64,000 bases of DNA from Bacteroidales bacterium (GTDB taxonomy: Bacteria; Bacteroidota; Bacteroidia; Bacteroidales; UBA932), in contig SUYM01000018.1 of the NCBI GenBank assembly GCA_015060455.1, forward strand, positions 1 through 64,000, written 5' to 3'. This document shows positions 1 to 7,517 of the stretch, one piece after another (position 1 is the first letter of the stretch; every line of letters begins with the position of its first letter). A model generated the notes under the pieces. The model saw nothing but the letters and a program-made list of their open reading frames with translations, searched no databases and was not told where the DNA came from. Both the position numbers and the translations under genes were made by a program.

Positions 1-250
1 GCCATAGCAGCGGCATCAGCAAAGTATTTACAGAAAAGGAAATCGGAAACATGAACAGAGCCACTCCGTGCCACCCCATCATACGTGTAAAGTTATACAG
101 ATACACCGGCACCGTCGGCACAAAAGTCACAAGAGCCGCCCATCCTCGTGCTCCATGATATCTTGAAGTGGCGAGCAGCAGGGCCGTGAAGAACAGAAGT
201 ATCGCAATGCTGGCCGCATTGACCGCGAGTATTGCCTGTGAATAGTCCAT
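1..250 (-). CDS. Partial membrane protein, N-terminus only
   Basis: An open frame reads leftwards from an ATG at 250 to the window edge without a stop (83 codons). It is absent from the ORF track because it is cut. The peptide begins MDYSQAILAVNAA and contains about three hydrophobic stretches (AILLFFTALLLA; AALVTFVPTVPVYLY; GVALFMFPISFSV), so it is an integral membrane protein. I do not recognise the family. Bacteroidetes regulators and sensor kinases often start with a multi-helix membrane domain like this, but the diagnostic C-terminal part lies outside the window. It is separated by about 130 bp from the sialidase stop and reads in the same direction. Confidence 0.6.
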   Translation of the reverse strand, partial: MDYSQAILAVNAASIAILLFFTALLLATSRYHGARGWAALVTFVPTVPVYLYNFTRMMGWHGVALFMFPISFSVNTLLMPLLW

Positions 251-382
251 AGATTTTCGTTTTACGCGACTAAAGTACTGATTTTTTATGTATCACGAGC
301 AGTTTTATATGGAAAATGCCCGCGATGCCACCTTTTTGGGAGGTTTTGCGAGCACTTTGACGGTGTTTTTGCGCGGGATACA

Positions 383-1654
383 TCAGCGACCGGAGGACAC
401 CGTGTATGCTCCGCCCGTCATTTCGTCTATGCTCAATCGCTCATAGACAATCGTATAGCCTCCGCCAGCATCAGTGCAGTGGGTCTGCTCCTCAAAGAGA
501 AATCCGAGGGTCCCGTCTGCCTGCATCACCATCGTGGAGTAGGCGGAAGGCCTGCTGGTAACGCGGAATACCCCCTCCCAGTCCTTTGCGATGCGCTCCG
601 GAGTGGTATAATCGCCCGGAGACCCAAGAGCCTTGTAGTATATCCCGACATTTGTCCTGCCCGGACCTATCGGAGCGGACTGGAGAAGAAGATTCATTTT
701 GCGGCCGTCTTCAGTACGGACCACAGAAACAAGCATCAGACCGCCATTGCATGCGTTCTTTTCCGTTATGATGCCACCGTTATGCCCGCTGGAATGAGCC
801 ATGGTGCCCCATCGGCCTGTCGCCTTTCTCCTGTTGTCGAATCTGTATATATTGAAAAGACGGCCCTCGTCTTCCGTGCGAGAACTTATAAGTATCGAAC
901 CACCCGGCAGTTCCTCGACTTTGGCCTCATCCGCTCCGGTCGGTATCGGTGCTGTCTCAGGTCCGCCCAGAACCGACCATGTCTGCCCGAAATCATCGGA
1001 ATACAGCACATGATTCCGCTTGGTGTTGTCCGCGGCATTTACCATCACCGCGCAATACAGACGATGATATTTCCCCTTCTTCACATACCTGCTCTGCAAT
1101 ATCCTGCCCGAAGCGATGAACATCGCCTTCACCGGAGAGATCCCGTCGAACTGTTCATATATGCTTTCCGCTATGTCTTCCGGAGCGGTCCAGGTCTGTC
1201 CGCCGTCCTCACTGTAAAAACGGGCAATGCCCTGATGGTGTTCCCTGGTGCCTTTCGGGAACGACACATTACCGGCGCAACTCATCAGGAGCACCTTTCC
1301 ACTCTTGTCGTCCGCCACAATGCAGGGGTCACCGAATGCCACATTCATGAAGTCAGGCGACTGGGCACCCTTTCCCGGTATCAGGGTCTTTATCTCTCCC
1401 CAGGAGCATCCGTTGTCAGGGCTTACACGTACATGCAGATCGACCCTGCCATCCTTCTTTATGCCTATATCGTTACGTGAATGTCGGAAATCAGCGACAC
1501 AAATCACAGTCCCGTCCGGCAGAGCAGCAATGGCAGGAATGCGATAGGGAATATCCTTTTCGGACATTGTGGGGAATACATCAAAACGGTCCTGCGCAGA
1601 AGCGGTCTGCATGGCAGCAACCGTCATGGCTATAAGCAAAAGTGTGCGTCTCAT
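383..1654 (-). CDS. GH33 family sialidase (exo-alpha-sialidase), secreted
   Basis: Predicted to release terminal sialic acids from host glycans outside the cytoplasm. The ORF track starts at 1759, but the internal ATG at 1654 begins a clean signal peptide (MRRTLLLIAMTVAAMQTASAQ), giving 423 residues; the upstream extension has no signal character. Family marks: the YRIP motif at about residues 37-40 (arginine of the catalytic triad), the following VADFRHS segment with the likely acid/base Asp, and three Asp-box repeats (SPDNGCSW, SEDGGQTW, SDDFGQTW). Length fits a single-domain bacterial GH33. It stands alone, followed downstream by an unrelated membrane gene and preceded by a decayed DUF4886 gene. 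No transport or catabolic genes for sialic acid are visible here. Confidence 0.9.
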   Translation of the reverse strand: MRRTLLLIAMTVAAMQTASAQDRFDVFPTMSEKDIPYRIPAIAALPDGTVICVADFRHSRNDIGIKKDGRVDLHVRVSPDNGCSWGEIKTLIPGKGAQSPDFMNVAFGDPCIVADDKSGKVLLMSCAGNVSFPKGTREHHQGIARFYSEDGGQTWTAPEDIAESIYEQFDGISPVKAMFIASGRILQSRYVKKGKYHRLYCAVMVNAADNTKRNHVLYSDDFGQTWSVLGGPETAPIPTGADEAKVEELPGGSILISSRTEDEGRLFNIYRFDNRRKATGRWGTMAHSSGHNGGIITEKNACNGGLMLVSVVRTEDGRKMNLLLQSAPIGPGRTNVGIYYKALGSPGDYTTPERIAKDWEGVFRVTSRPSAYSTMVMQADGTLGFLFEEQTHCTDAGGGYTIVYERLSIDEMTGGAYTVSSGR

Positions 1655-1771
1655 GGCTTCATTGATTTTTCCGCCACTGAGCAAATATCGTACTTGTTTT
1701 CCATCTTGTGCTCCGGACACAGGAAACCGAGCCATACAGGTGCCGGCCGAAAGAGTCATACTGAGGCCTAT

Positions 1772-2158
1772 TCAGGATATGCGGAGGTGGTATCCGTCGC
1801 GGGTAAGGGTGTCGCCGACAAAACTTGTACGCATGTTCTGTATGGCGGTGCCGTTCGGAATGACCTTGGTGAAATTGCTGTTGGTCAGGATCTTGGTCTT
1901 GGTGGCACTTATGATGGCTTTGTACATGGTCATCTGGTCATTGTTATAATTGGCGAAAGCATTATGCCTGGAATCCGCCTGATACGCCCACAGACAATGT
2001 ATTGCTCACATTTGTTTTCACAAGGGCTGCGTCTGCGCCTTCGATTGCAAGGTCTTCTTCTGCCGCCACTGCAGTCAGGTCAAATGTAAAGTCGCCTGCA
2101 AGATTCTCCGAAAGGAAACTTACTGACTGGATAGTCTCCGAAGCATACGACGCACCAT
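1772..2158 (-). pseudogene. Decayed fimbrillin-like/DUF4886 lipoprotein gene
   Basis: Two fragments in different minus-strand frames. The upstream one (inside the 79-aa ORF 1962-2201) reads like the end of a fimbrillin-type domain (SETIQSVSFLSENLAGDFTF, later DAALVKTNVSNTLSVG). The downstream one, in another frame from about 1990 to a TGA at 1772, reads LWAYQADSRHNAFANYNNDQ and then VIPNGTAIQNMR and LTRDGYHLRIS. That matches the C-terminus of the DUF4886 proteins further along this window (IIPTGTMLQNLR, LTRDGYHMDLGLARYG). The middle, including the GNSF nucleophile block, is missing and the final residues are cut. I infer a large internal deletion of a gene like those at 17-33 kb. The 5' end runs into the 268-bp repeat. 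Confidence 0.75.
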
Positions 2159-2426
2159 AGATACATTGTTGTTGAGGACGACCGTGACAAAAAATTGGCA
2201 AAATTTGTCACGGTCCCGTTTCAGATCAGCATACTGCACTGATAACGGATAATCATTACAATCAGGTGATCTTCCTATGTCTGAATACGTACAGCGGCAA
2301 AATCCCTGCTCCGTCCGTATTTTCGCCCTTTTTACGGATGCAAGGCAGGGAAAAGCCTGCTCCGTCCGTAATTTCGCCTGTTTTACGGACGGAAGGGACG
2401 CATTAGCCGATCTGAAAGGCGGATAA
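2159..2426. repeat. 268-bp interspersed repeat, copy 1
   Basis: Nearly identical to 44250-44517 in the same orientation; I find one mismatch (2171 versus 44262). It contains a perfect 12-bp hairpin (2180-2191 with 2204-2215, gaccgtgacaaa/tttgtcacggtc). It also contains an outer imperfect inverted repeat, tttcagatcagc (2219-2230) with gccgatctgaaa (2406-2417), enclosing two REP-like palindromes of the form cgtccgtaa...ttttacggacg (about 2310-2340 and 2360-2393). No ORF, no clear target duplication. It sits between a pseudogene and the 3' end of ispE. Confidence 0.9.
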
Positions 2427-2437
2427 TCAGTAATAGG

Positions 2438-3445
2438 CTATTTCCGATATATGGCAAAGAGGGCGGAGCCTGAGCCGGACATGGAGGCATAGACTGCGCC
2501 GCTGTCATAGAGGGAGCGCTTGATGGCAGCCAGTTCGGGGTGCTTTGCGAATACGGTGGTCTCGAAATCGTTCACCAGCAGGTCCTGCCACCTATCCACC
2601 GGACTTGCAAGGGCATCACGGAGCGATACGGAAGGCTGTTTGGGAACAATGCCGCCGTATGCTTCGGCCGTGGAAACCGATATTCCCGCAGGGGTGATGA
2701 CCTGCAATTCATATTGAACTGTGCCTTCATCACATGGTGACTCATTGCCGTCTTGTTCAACGTCGTTATCATATCGGACGCCCTCCTTGTCATGTCGAGC
2801 CCAGTCGAGACATCTTCCCAGATCAAACTCCGTCAGGACGTCCCCCCGTCCCTCCCCGATCATCGGGCGGTTGTATATGAAAAATGCGCAGTCGCTTCCC
2901 AGGCGCGAGGCATATTGTGCCAACTTCTGCTCCGGAAGCCCGAGGGAGAACATCTCATTGAGCATCTTCAAGGTGAAGGCAGCGTCCGCTGAACCGCCGC
3001 CGAGTCCAGCACCCACAGGCGATGTCTTTTCAAGGAAAATCTTTACCGGAGGCAGATTGAAATCTGCGTCAAGCAGCATATATGCCCTTGCACACAGGTC
3101 CCTGAGCGGGTTCCAATCGACACCCTCCTCACGGGCAATGGTAATCATCAGTTTGCCGTCCTCTGATATGCCCTGGACTATTTTCGGGGCTGTGCGCTCA
3201 CACGTTTCCACACCAAAAACACCATCTGGTTTCATGCTGCCCTGTGATGAGGGGAGAGCCGCCTCGCCATACTTGCTGAACAGTTCGGCAGAGGTGCGGC
3301 TGTAATCGTCACCCGCGATGATTTCAAGCGTGTCATGAAGTCCGAAATATGGGATGAAAAGAGTTTCCAGATCATGAAAGCCGTCCTCCCGTTTACGAAG
3401 GATGTTCAGACCCAGATTTATCTTTACGTTCGGAGTTGTAATCAT
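2438..3445 (-). CDS. ispE: 4-diphosphocytidyl-2-C-methyl-D-erythritol kinase
   Basis: GHMP-family kinase that phosphorylates CDP-methylerythritol in the non-mevalonate isoprenoid pathway, cytoplasmic. Marks are the N-terminal TPNVKINLGLNIL motif, the ATP-binding loop PVGAGLGGGSADAAF, and the C-terminal MSGSGSALFA motif. At 335 residues it is longer than the usual 260-290. Two extra blocks explain this: one after LEIIAGDDYSRT (ALPSSQGSMKPDGVF region) and one after GRGDVLTEFDL. The second block is partly encoded by a copy of an interspersed repeat (2788-2817). The ATG directly follows the sufD stop codon, so it is the last gene of the suf operon and probably translationally coupled. All core motifs are intact, so I expect a working enzyme. 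Confidence 0.92.
   Translation of the reverse strand: MITTPNVKINLGLNILRKREDGFHDLETLFIPYFGLHDTLEIIAGDDYSRTSAELFSKYGEAALPSSQGSMKPDGVFGVETCERTAPKIVQGISEDGKLMITIAREEGVDWNPLRDLCARAYMLLDADFNLPPVKIFLEKTSPVGAGLGGGSADAAFTLKMLNEMFSLGLPEQKLAQYASRLGSDCAFFIYNRPMIGEGRGDVLTEFDLGRCLDWARHDKEGVRYDNDVEQDGNESPCDEGTVQYELQVITPAGISVSTAEAYGGIVPKQPSVSLRDALASPVDRWQDLLVNDFETTVFAKHPELAAIKRSLYDSGAVYASMSGSGSALFAIYRK
2788..2817. repeat. Interspersed 'tcgagacatct' repeat inside ispE
   Basis: ttgtcatgtcgagcccagtcgagacatctt is the same element, reversed, as gatgtctcgactcgcttccgctcgctcgacatgaca at 5824-5858 and related to agatttctccactcgcttcgctcggtcgaaatgaca at 7411-7445. Here it lies in frame in ispE and encodes part of an insertion that standard IspE lacks. 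Confidence 0.65.
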
Positions 3446-4174
3446 TTATAGTTTACGGATTGCTGATTCTAATTGTTGGGATATGGTTTCACGCTGCTGA
3501 GGGTCCGGAATGATTTCCAGTACCGGAGCGAGGAAGGAGATCATCTGAAGGACTTTTGCATCCTCAAGAGTGATGCCTCGTGAGCGCATATAGAACTGCT
3601 CCTCCTCGTTGAGACGGCCTATAGTCGCGCCATGTGAGCATTTCACATCATCCGCATATATTTCCAACTGCGGTTTGGTGTCAACTCTGGCATCGTCGGA
3701 AAGGAGAATATTATGATTCTCCTGATAAGCCTCGGTCCTCTGGGCATCCTGAGCCACAATGATCTTACCATAGAAATCAACCTTTGACGCTCCGCCGGCG
3801 ATACCTTTGAAAAGTTGACGGGAATTGCAATGAGGCACATCATGGTGCATATCCACCGCTATCTTCACCCTTTCATCTGCCCCGCAGACGTATGCTCCAT
3901 ATATATTCGCCTCAGCCCCTTCGCCGACCAGACTCACATTCAGTTTTATATCACAGGACACTCCGGGCATGATCAGTATGACAACATCAGCCTTAGAATT
4001 CCTCTCTACCACTATATGCTGCGGAATGCCGGCTTGTACCTGCATTTGCGCTGTTTGCGGCGGAGCGAGTTCCGACTGGCCTGCCGTATCACCGCAGGAC
4101 GAATCGAGACCGTCGCATATATAAACACGACTTATATGTTCTCCAGTAGTTACATTGAGCATTTCCATAACCAT
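3446..4174 (-). CDS. sufD: Fe-S cluster assembly protein SufD, short form
   Basis: Partner of SufB in the SufBCD scaffold that builds Fe-S clusters, cytoplasmic. The C-terminal core is clear: DTKPQLEIYADDVKCSHGAT, GRLNEEEQFYMRSRGI, then the helical tail LQMISFLAPVLEII. The conserved His of the CSHGAT motif, which lines the SufB-SufD interface, is present. At 242 residues it is much shorter than the common 400-450-residue SufD and lacks most of the N-terminal helical domain; only the beta-helix core and C-terminal helices remain. No frameshifted N-terminal remnant is apparent between it and sufC, whose stop codon abuts this start. It may be a minimal functional form. Confidence 0.88.
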   Translation of the reverse strand: MVMEMLNVTTGEHISRVYICDGLDSSCGDTAGQSELAPPQTAQMQVQAGIPQHIVVERNSKADVVILIMPGVSCDIKLNVSLVGEGAEANIYGAYVCGADERVKIAVDMHHDVPHCNSRQLFKGIAGGASKVDFYGKIIVAQDAQRTEAYQENHNILLSDDARVDTKPQLEIYADDVKCSHGATIGRLNEEEQFYMRSRGITLEDAKVLQMISFLAPVLEIIPDPQQRETISQQLESAIRKL

Positions 4175-4921
4175 CTACAGATTATCATAACCCTTTTCTT
4201 CGATCTCCGCCACAAGTTCCTTTCCGGCAGTCTTGACAATGCGCCCGTCCTTGAGCACATGCACAACATCCGGAACGATGTAGTCAAGCAGCCTCTGGTA
4301 ATGGGTTATGACTATGGCCGCCTTTTCAGGAGTATGCAGAGCATTCACACCGTTGGCAACAATGCGCAGAGCATCGACATCGAGTCCGCTGTCCGTCTCG
4401 TCAAGAATGGCAAGTGTCGGATCCAGCATCGCCATCTGGAATATCTCGTTACGTTTCTTCTCTCCTCCCGAAAAACCCACATTCACCTCACGCTTCGCAA
4501 ACTCCGGCTTCATCTGTACGAATGCCATCTTTTCACGCATGAGTTTCAGGAAATCGCCGGCTTTCAAAGGTTCAAGTCCTTTGCCTGCACGATGAGCGTT
4601 CACCGCCGTCTTCATGAAATTGGTGATGGTCACTCCAGGGATCTCCACAGGATACTGGAACGAAAGGAAAAGTCCGGCCCAGGCACGCTCTTCCGGACTC
4701 ATCGCCAGAAGATCCTGTCCGAGGAATTCGATTGTTCCGGAAGTCACGGTGAACTGCGGCTTTCCGGTCAGCACAGCAGACAACGTACTCTTTCCTGCGC
4801 CATTGGGACCCATGATAGCATGAATCTCTCCCTTGCGGATAGTCAGATCCACTCCTTTGAGGATTTCCTTGTCCTCAACGCATGCGTGCAGTCCTTCAAT
4901 CTTCAATAATATGTCGTTCAT
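4175..4921 (-). CDS. sufC: Fe-S cluster assembly ATPase SufC
   Basis: ABC-type ATPase that drives the SufBCD scaffold, cytoplasmic and soluble. Walker [10 protein letters not shown] (about residues 38-46), signature SGGEKKRNE, Walker [13 protein letters not shown] and the switch His in VITHYQR are all present; 248 residues is the normal length. The stop codon abuts the sufD start. The gene is separated from pnuC upstream by a 237-bp stretch holding a tandem duplication of REP-like palindromes, so either the transcript reads through these or a weak internal promoter is used. Confidence 0.96.
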   Translation of the reverse strand: MNDILLKIEGLHACVEDKEILKGVDLTIRKGEIHAIMGPNGAGKSTLSAVLTGKPQFTVTSGTIEFLGQDLLAMSPEERAWAGLFLSFQYPVEIPGVTITNFMKTAVNAHRAGKGLEPLKAGDFLKLMREKMAFVQMKPEFAKREVNVGFSGGEKKRNEIFQMAMLDPTLAILDETDSGLDVDALRIVANGVNALHTPEKAAIVITHYQRLLDYIVPDVVHVLKDGRIVKTAGKELVAEIEEKGYDNL

Positions 4922-4960
4922 ATCGTATAATTTTTCTCTTTTCTATATGGTTTTCTGTTT

Positions 4961-5148
4961 TGCGTCCGTATTTCGGCCTGTTTTACGGACGCGATGACGG
5001 TTTTGCTGCTCTCCGTCCGTAATTTCGCCCTTTTTACGGATGGACACTGTTCTTTTGATGTATGCGTCCGTATTTCGGCCTGTTTTACGGACGCGATGGC
5101 GGTTTTGCTGCTCTCCGTCCGTAATTTCGCCCTTTTTACGGATGGACA
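4961..5148. repeat. Tandem 102-bp repeat of paired REP-like palindromes
   Basis: Two 86-bp units, 4961-5046 and 5063-5148, differ by one base (gatgacgg/gatggcgg) and are offset by 102 bp. Each holds two palindromes: gcgtccgta...ttttacggacgc and tccgtccgtaa...tttttacggatgga. The same palindromes occur within the 268-bp repeats at 2.3 kb and 44.4 kb. Because 102 is a multiple of three, the array creates a spurious repeat ORF (4943-5149) that I do not call as a gene. Confidence 0.9.
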
Positions 5149-5157
5149 TTGGGTGCT

Positions 5158-5805
5158 TTATGCTTCCTTCCTATAAAGTCTGTACCATGAGAACAGCGAC
5201 CATATACCGTTTATCAGGTAAAGGCAGCTGACTATCGGCATGAATACCAGTCCGGCCTTCAGATACAGGGTCAGGTTGGCTATGTTCACAAAAAGCCATG
5301 CAATCCAGCAGTCCCATTTCTTCAGAGCGGACAGAGTCTGCGCAGTAAGTATCAGCACCGTCACCACGCAGTCAAGATACGGAAGAGGGTTGGCCGGGAA
5401 ATATCCCACAAACCACTTCGTGCCTAACTGACTCATAAGCCATCCCCAAACCAATGCCAGAACCAGCACCAAAGACACTACACCTGCGCGAGATGGCCAC
5501 GACAGCATTGTCACCTTCAGGTCTCCGGAGTCGGTCTCCTCATCTTTGCGCGGATGGCTCCACCGATATTGCCCCAATATGTTGATACCCAGCGAAATGG
5601 GCTGCAACAACAGGTTGGCGTACAGGTTTTTCTGCCAGAACATGAAGAACAGCAATGCGGTATAAATATATCCGACATAGAAATTATACTTGCTGTTGCG
5701 CCCTGCCAGAAACACGGTAGTCAAACCGAACACCGCCGACAGCAAATCTATCAGCAGCACCGGCTTTCCGCCCAGTTCAAACAATATGATATTCCAAAAC
5801 TCCAT
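5158..5805 (-). CDS. pnuC: PnuC-family vitamin transporter (nicotinamide riboside type)
   Basis: Small integral membrane protein of the PnuC family, which carries nicotinamide riboside or related vitamins down their gradient, trapped by phosphorylation inside. It has 215 residues with about six to seven hydrophobic segments and family features such as GRNSKYNFYVGYIYTALLFF, LLLQPISLGINILGQYRW and the tryptophan-rich KKWDCWIAWLFVNIANLTLYL. PnuT (thiamine) relatives are often governed by TPP riboswitches; I see no such element here, so nicotinamide riboside is the default guess. It is unusually placed between sufB and sufC, separated from sufB by a 110-nt structured palindrome. Confidence 0.85.
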   Translation of the reverse strand: MEFWNIILFELGGKPVLLIDLLSAVFGLTTVFLAGRNSKYNFYVGYIYTALLFFMFWQKNLYANLLLQPISLGINILGQYRWSHPRKDEETDSGDLKVTMLSWPSRAGVVSLVLVLALVWGWLMSQLGTKWFVGYFPANPLPYLDCVVTVLILTAQTLSALKKWDCWIAWLFVNIANLTLYLKAGLVFMPIVSCLYLINGIWSLFSWYRLYRKEA

Positions 5806-5857
5806 TTACATTTTCTTTTTATAGATGTCTCGACTCGCTTCCGCTCGCTCGACATGA

Positions 5858-5967
5858 CAGTCGGCAGGAGGTGGGTGCAGGGACCGTGCTACCCCTCTGG
5901 CCGCAGAGGGAGGGGCCCATCGCTTGCGATGGGAGGGATTGTCCCTGCACCCACCTCCTGCCGACTG
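5858..5967. repeat. Long palindrome with two inner hairpins
   Basis: Arms of 27 nt, cagtcggcaggaggtgggtg... at 5858-5884 and its exact reverse complement at 5941-5967, enclose two further perfect hairpins: ccctctg-gccg-cagaggg (5893-5910) and cccatcgc-tt-gcgatggg (5916-5933). The whole can fold as a three-way junction in DNA or RNA. It starts one nucleotide after the sufB stop codon on the minus strand. No T-run follows, so it is not a standard terminator. Confidence 0.85.
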
Positions 5968-5968
5968 C

Positions 5969-7408
5969 TTATCCGACCGACCCTTCAAGCGACACCTGCA
6001 GAAGTTTCTGAGCCTCAACGGCGAACTCCATAGGAAGTTTCGACAGCACCTCGCGGGCATATCCGTTAACTATCAGTCCCACGGCCTCCTCCGGCCCTAT
6101 ACCTCTCTGATTACAGTAGAAGAGCTGCTCCTCACTGATCTTCGAGGTCGTCGCCTCATGCTCCACCACAGCAGTCTTATTGGCATTTTCTATATATGGG
6201 AAAGTATGCGCTCCGCACTTGTCGCCGATCAGAAGGCTGTCACATTGCGAGAAATTTCGCGCATTGTCTGCTCCTCCCAACATCTTCACCAAACCGCGGT
6301 AGCTGTTCTGACTACGGCCTGCAGATATACCTTTGCTGACAATTTTGCTTCGAGTATTGCGGCCGATATGTATCATCTTCGTTCCTGTATCCGCCTGCTG
6401 GAAATTATTGGTCACAGCCACGGAATAGAACTCCGATGATGAATTGTCTCCCTTCAATATAGTTGACGGATACTTCCAGGTTATCGCCGAGCCGGTCTCC
6501 ACCTGAGTCCACGAAAGATGACTTCCGGAACCCTTGCATATACCCCTCTTGGTCACGAAATTGAATATACCTCCCTTACCCTCGGCATCTCCCGGATACC
6601 AGTTCTGGACGGTCGAATACTTAACCTCGGCATCCTTCTCCACAATAATCTCCACCACTGCCGCATGAAGTTGGTTTTCATCACGCATAGGAGCAGTACA
6701 TCCCTCCATGTAACTCACATACGAGCCCTCATCCGCCACAATCAGCGTCCTCTCGAACTGTCCTGTTCCTGCCGCATTTATACGGAAATAACTCGACAGT
6801 TCCATAGGGCAGCGCACCCCTTTCGGAATATACACGAAAGAGCCGTCACTGAACACGGCAGAATTGAGCGCCGCATAGAAGTTATCTCCCACAGGCACCA
6901 CAGAAGCCAGATATTTCTTCACAAGGTCCGGATGTTCACGAACGGCCTCAGAGAAAGAACAGAAAATGATTCCTTTCTCTGCAAGCGCAGCACGGAAAGT
7001 CGTAGTCACCGATACGGAATCGAAAACCGCATCCACAGCCACACCGGCCAGAGCCGCCCTCTCATGAAGCGGAATGCCCAGTTTGTCGAATGTCTTCTCC
7101 AGTTCCGGATCTATCTCCTTCGGACGGTCCTCATCCCTCTTGGGAGCCGCATAATATATTATATCCTGAAAGTCAATCTCAGGAATATCAAGATGAGCCC
7201 ACTTCGGGAGCGCCATCTTCTGCCAGCGGCGGAAAGCATTCAGACGGAACTCAAGCATCCACTCAGGTTCCTGCTTCTTCGCCGAGATCAGGCGTATGAT
7301 ATCCTCGTTCAGACCCTTGGGTATGAATTCCTGCTCGACATCGGTGACGAAGCCGTGCTCATACTCCTTGTCCGTGAGGCTGTCTAATATTTCTTTGTCT
7401 TTACTCAT
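5969..7408 (-). CDS. sufB: Fe-S cluster assembly scaffold SufB
   Basis: Main scaffold of the SUF system on which the nascent Fe-S cluster forms, cytoplasmic. The track start at 7492 is too long; the ATG at 7408 ([20 protein letters not shown]) gives 479 residues, the normal size, and has a GGAG eight bases upstream. The family is clear throughout, including [34 protein letters not shown], and the C-terminal [27 protein letters not shown] containing the conserved cluster-sulphur cysteine. First gene of sufB-pnuC-sufC-sufD-ispE. The leader holds a repeat that supplies the Shine-Dalgarno and a TATCTTTG -7 box at 7481-7488. Confidence 0.96.
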   Translation of the reverse strand: MSKDKEILDSLTDKEYEHGFVTDVEQEFIPKGLNEDIIRLISAKKQEPEWMLEFRLNAFRRWQKMALPKWAHLDIPEIDFQDIIYYAAPKRDEDRPKEIDPELEKTFDKLGIPLHERAALAGVAVDAVFDSVSVTTTFRAALAEKGIIFCSFSEAVREHPDLVKKYLASVVPVGDNFYAALNSAVFSDGSFVYIPKGVRCPMELSSYFRINAAGTGQFERTLIVADEGSYVSYMEGCTAPMRDENQLHAAVVEIIVEKDAEVKYSTVQNWYPGDAEGKGGIFNFVTKRGICKGSGSHLSWTQVETGSAITWKYPSTILKGDNSSSEFYSVAVTNNFQQADTGTKMIHIGRNTRSKIVSKGISAGRSQNSYRGLVKMLGGADNARNFSQCDSLLIGDKCGAHTFPYIENANKTAVVEHEATTSKISEEQLFYCNQRGIGPEEAVGLIVNGYAREVLSKLPMEFAVEAQKLLQVSLEGSVG

Positions 7409-7410
7409 AC

Positions 7411-7447
7411 AGATTTCTCCACTCGCTTCGCTCGGTCGAAATGACAA
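7411..7447. repeat. Interspersed repeat in the sufB leader
   Basis: agatttctccactcgcttcgctcggtcgaaatgaca belongs to the same dispersed family as 5824-5858 and 2788-2817. Read on the minus strand it ends GTGGAGAAATCT just before the sufB ATG, so it provides the GGAG ribosome-binding site. Confidence 0.65.
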
Positions 7448-7480
7448 AAATGCCATCCTTGCAAGCATCGGTCCAACTTG

Positions 7481-7488
7481 CAAAGATA
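7481..7488 (-). promoter_or_regulatory. Putative sufB promoter, -7 box
   Basis: Reads TATCTTTG on the minus strand, matching the Bacteroidetes -7 consensus TAnnTTTG, about 73 nt before the sufB ATG. No good TTTG -33 box is seen 19-21 nt further upstream, so support is partial. A 7-bp inverted repeat (ttgcaag 7459-7465, cttgcaa 7477-7483) overlaps it. Confidence 0.5.
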
Positions 7489-7517
7489 GCACTTTTATTG
7501 ATTATTATCGCTTACGA

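Noticed and set aside
251-382. Possible terminator after the sialidase (cccgcg...cgcggg arms)
   Set aside because: Arms are short, far apart and not followed by a T-run; support is too weak.
479-1480. 333-aa plus-strand ORF opposite the sialidase
   Set aside because: Antisense shadow; the minus strand encodes a motif-complete GH33 enzyme and this product has no recognisable features.
1962-2201. 79-aa ORF as an intact gene
   Set aside because: Its first residues come from the 268-bp repeat and it ends out of frame with the DUF4886 remnant, so I treat it as part of a pseudogene.
3815-4909. 364-aa plus-strand ORF opposite sufC and sufD
   Set aside because: Antisense shadow of two clearly identified genes.
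4943-5149. 68-aa ORF with an internal 34-residue repeat (VSIRKKGEITDGEQQNRHRV)
   Set aside because: It is produced by the 102-bp DNA tandem repeat staying in frame; the same palindromes occur in non-coding places.
5158-5805. TPP riboswitch upstream of the PnuC-family gene
   Set aside because: I found no THI-box-like sequence between sufB and this gene; the space is filled by the long palindrome.
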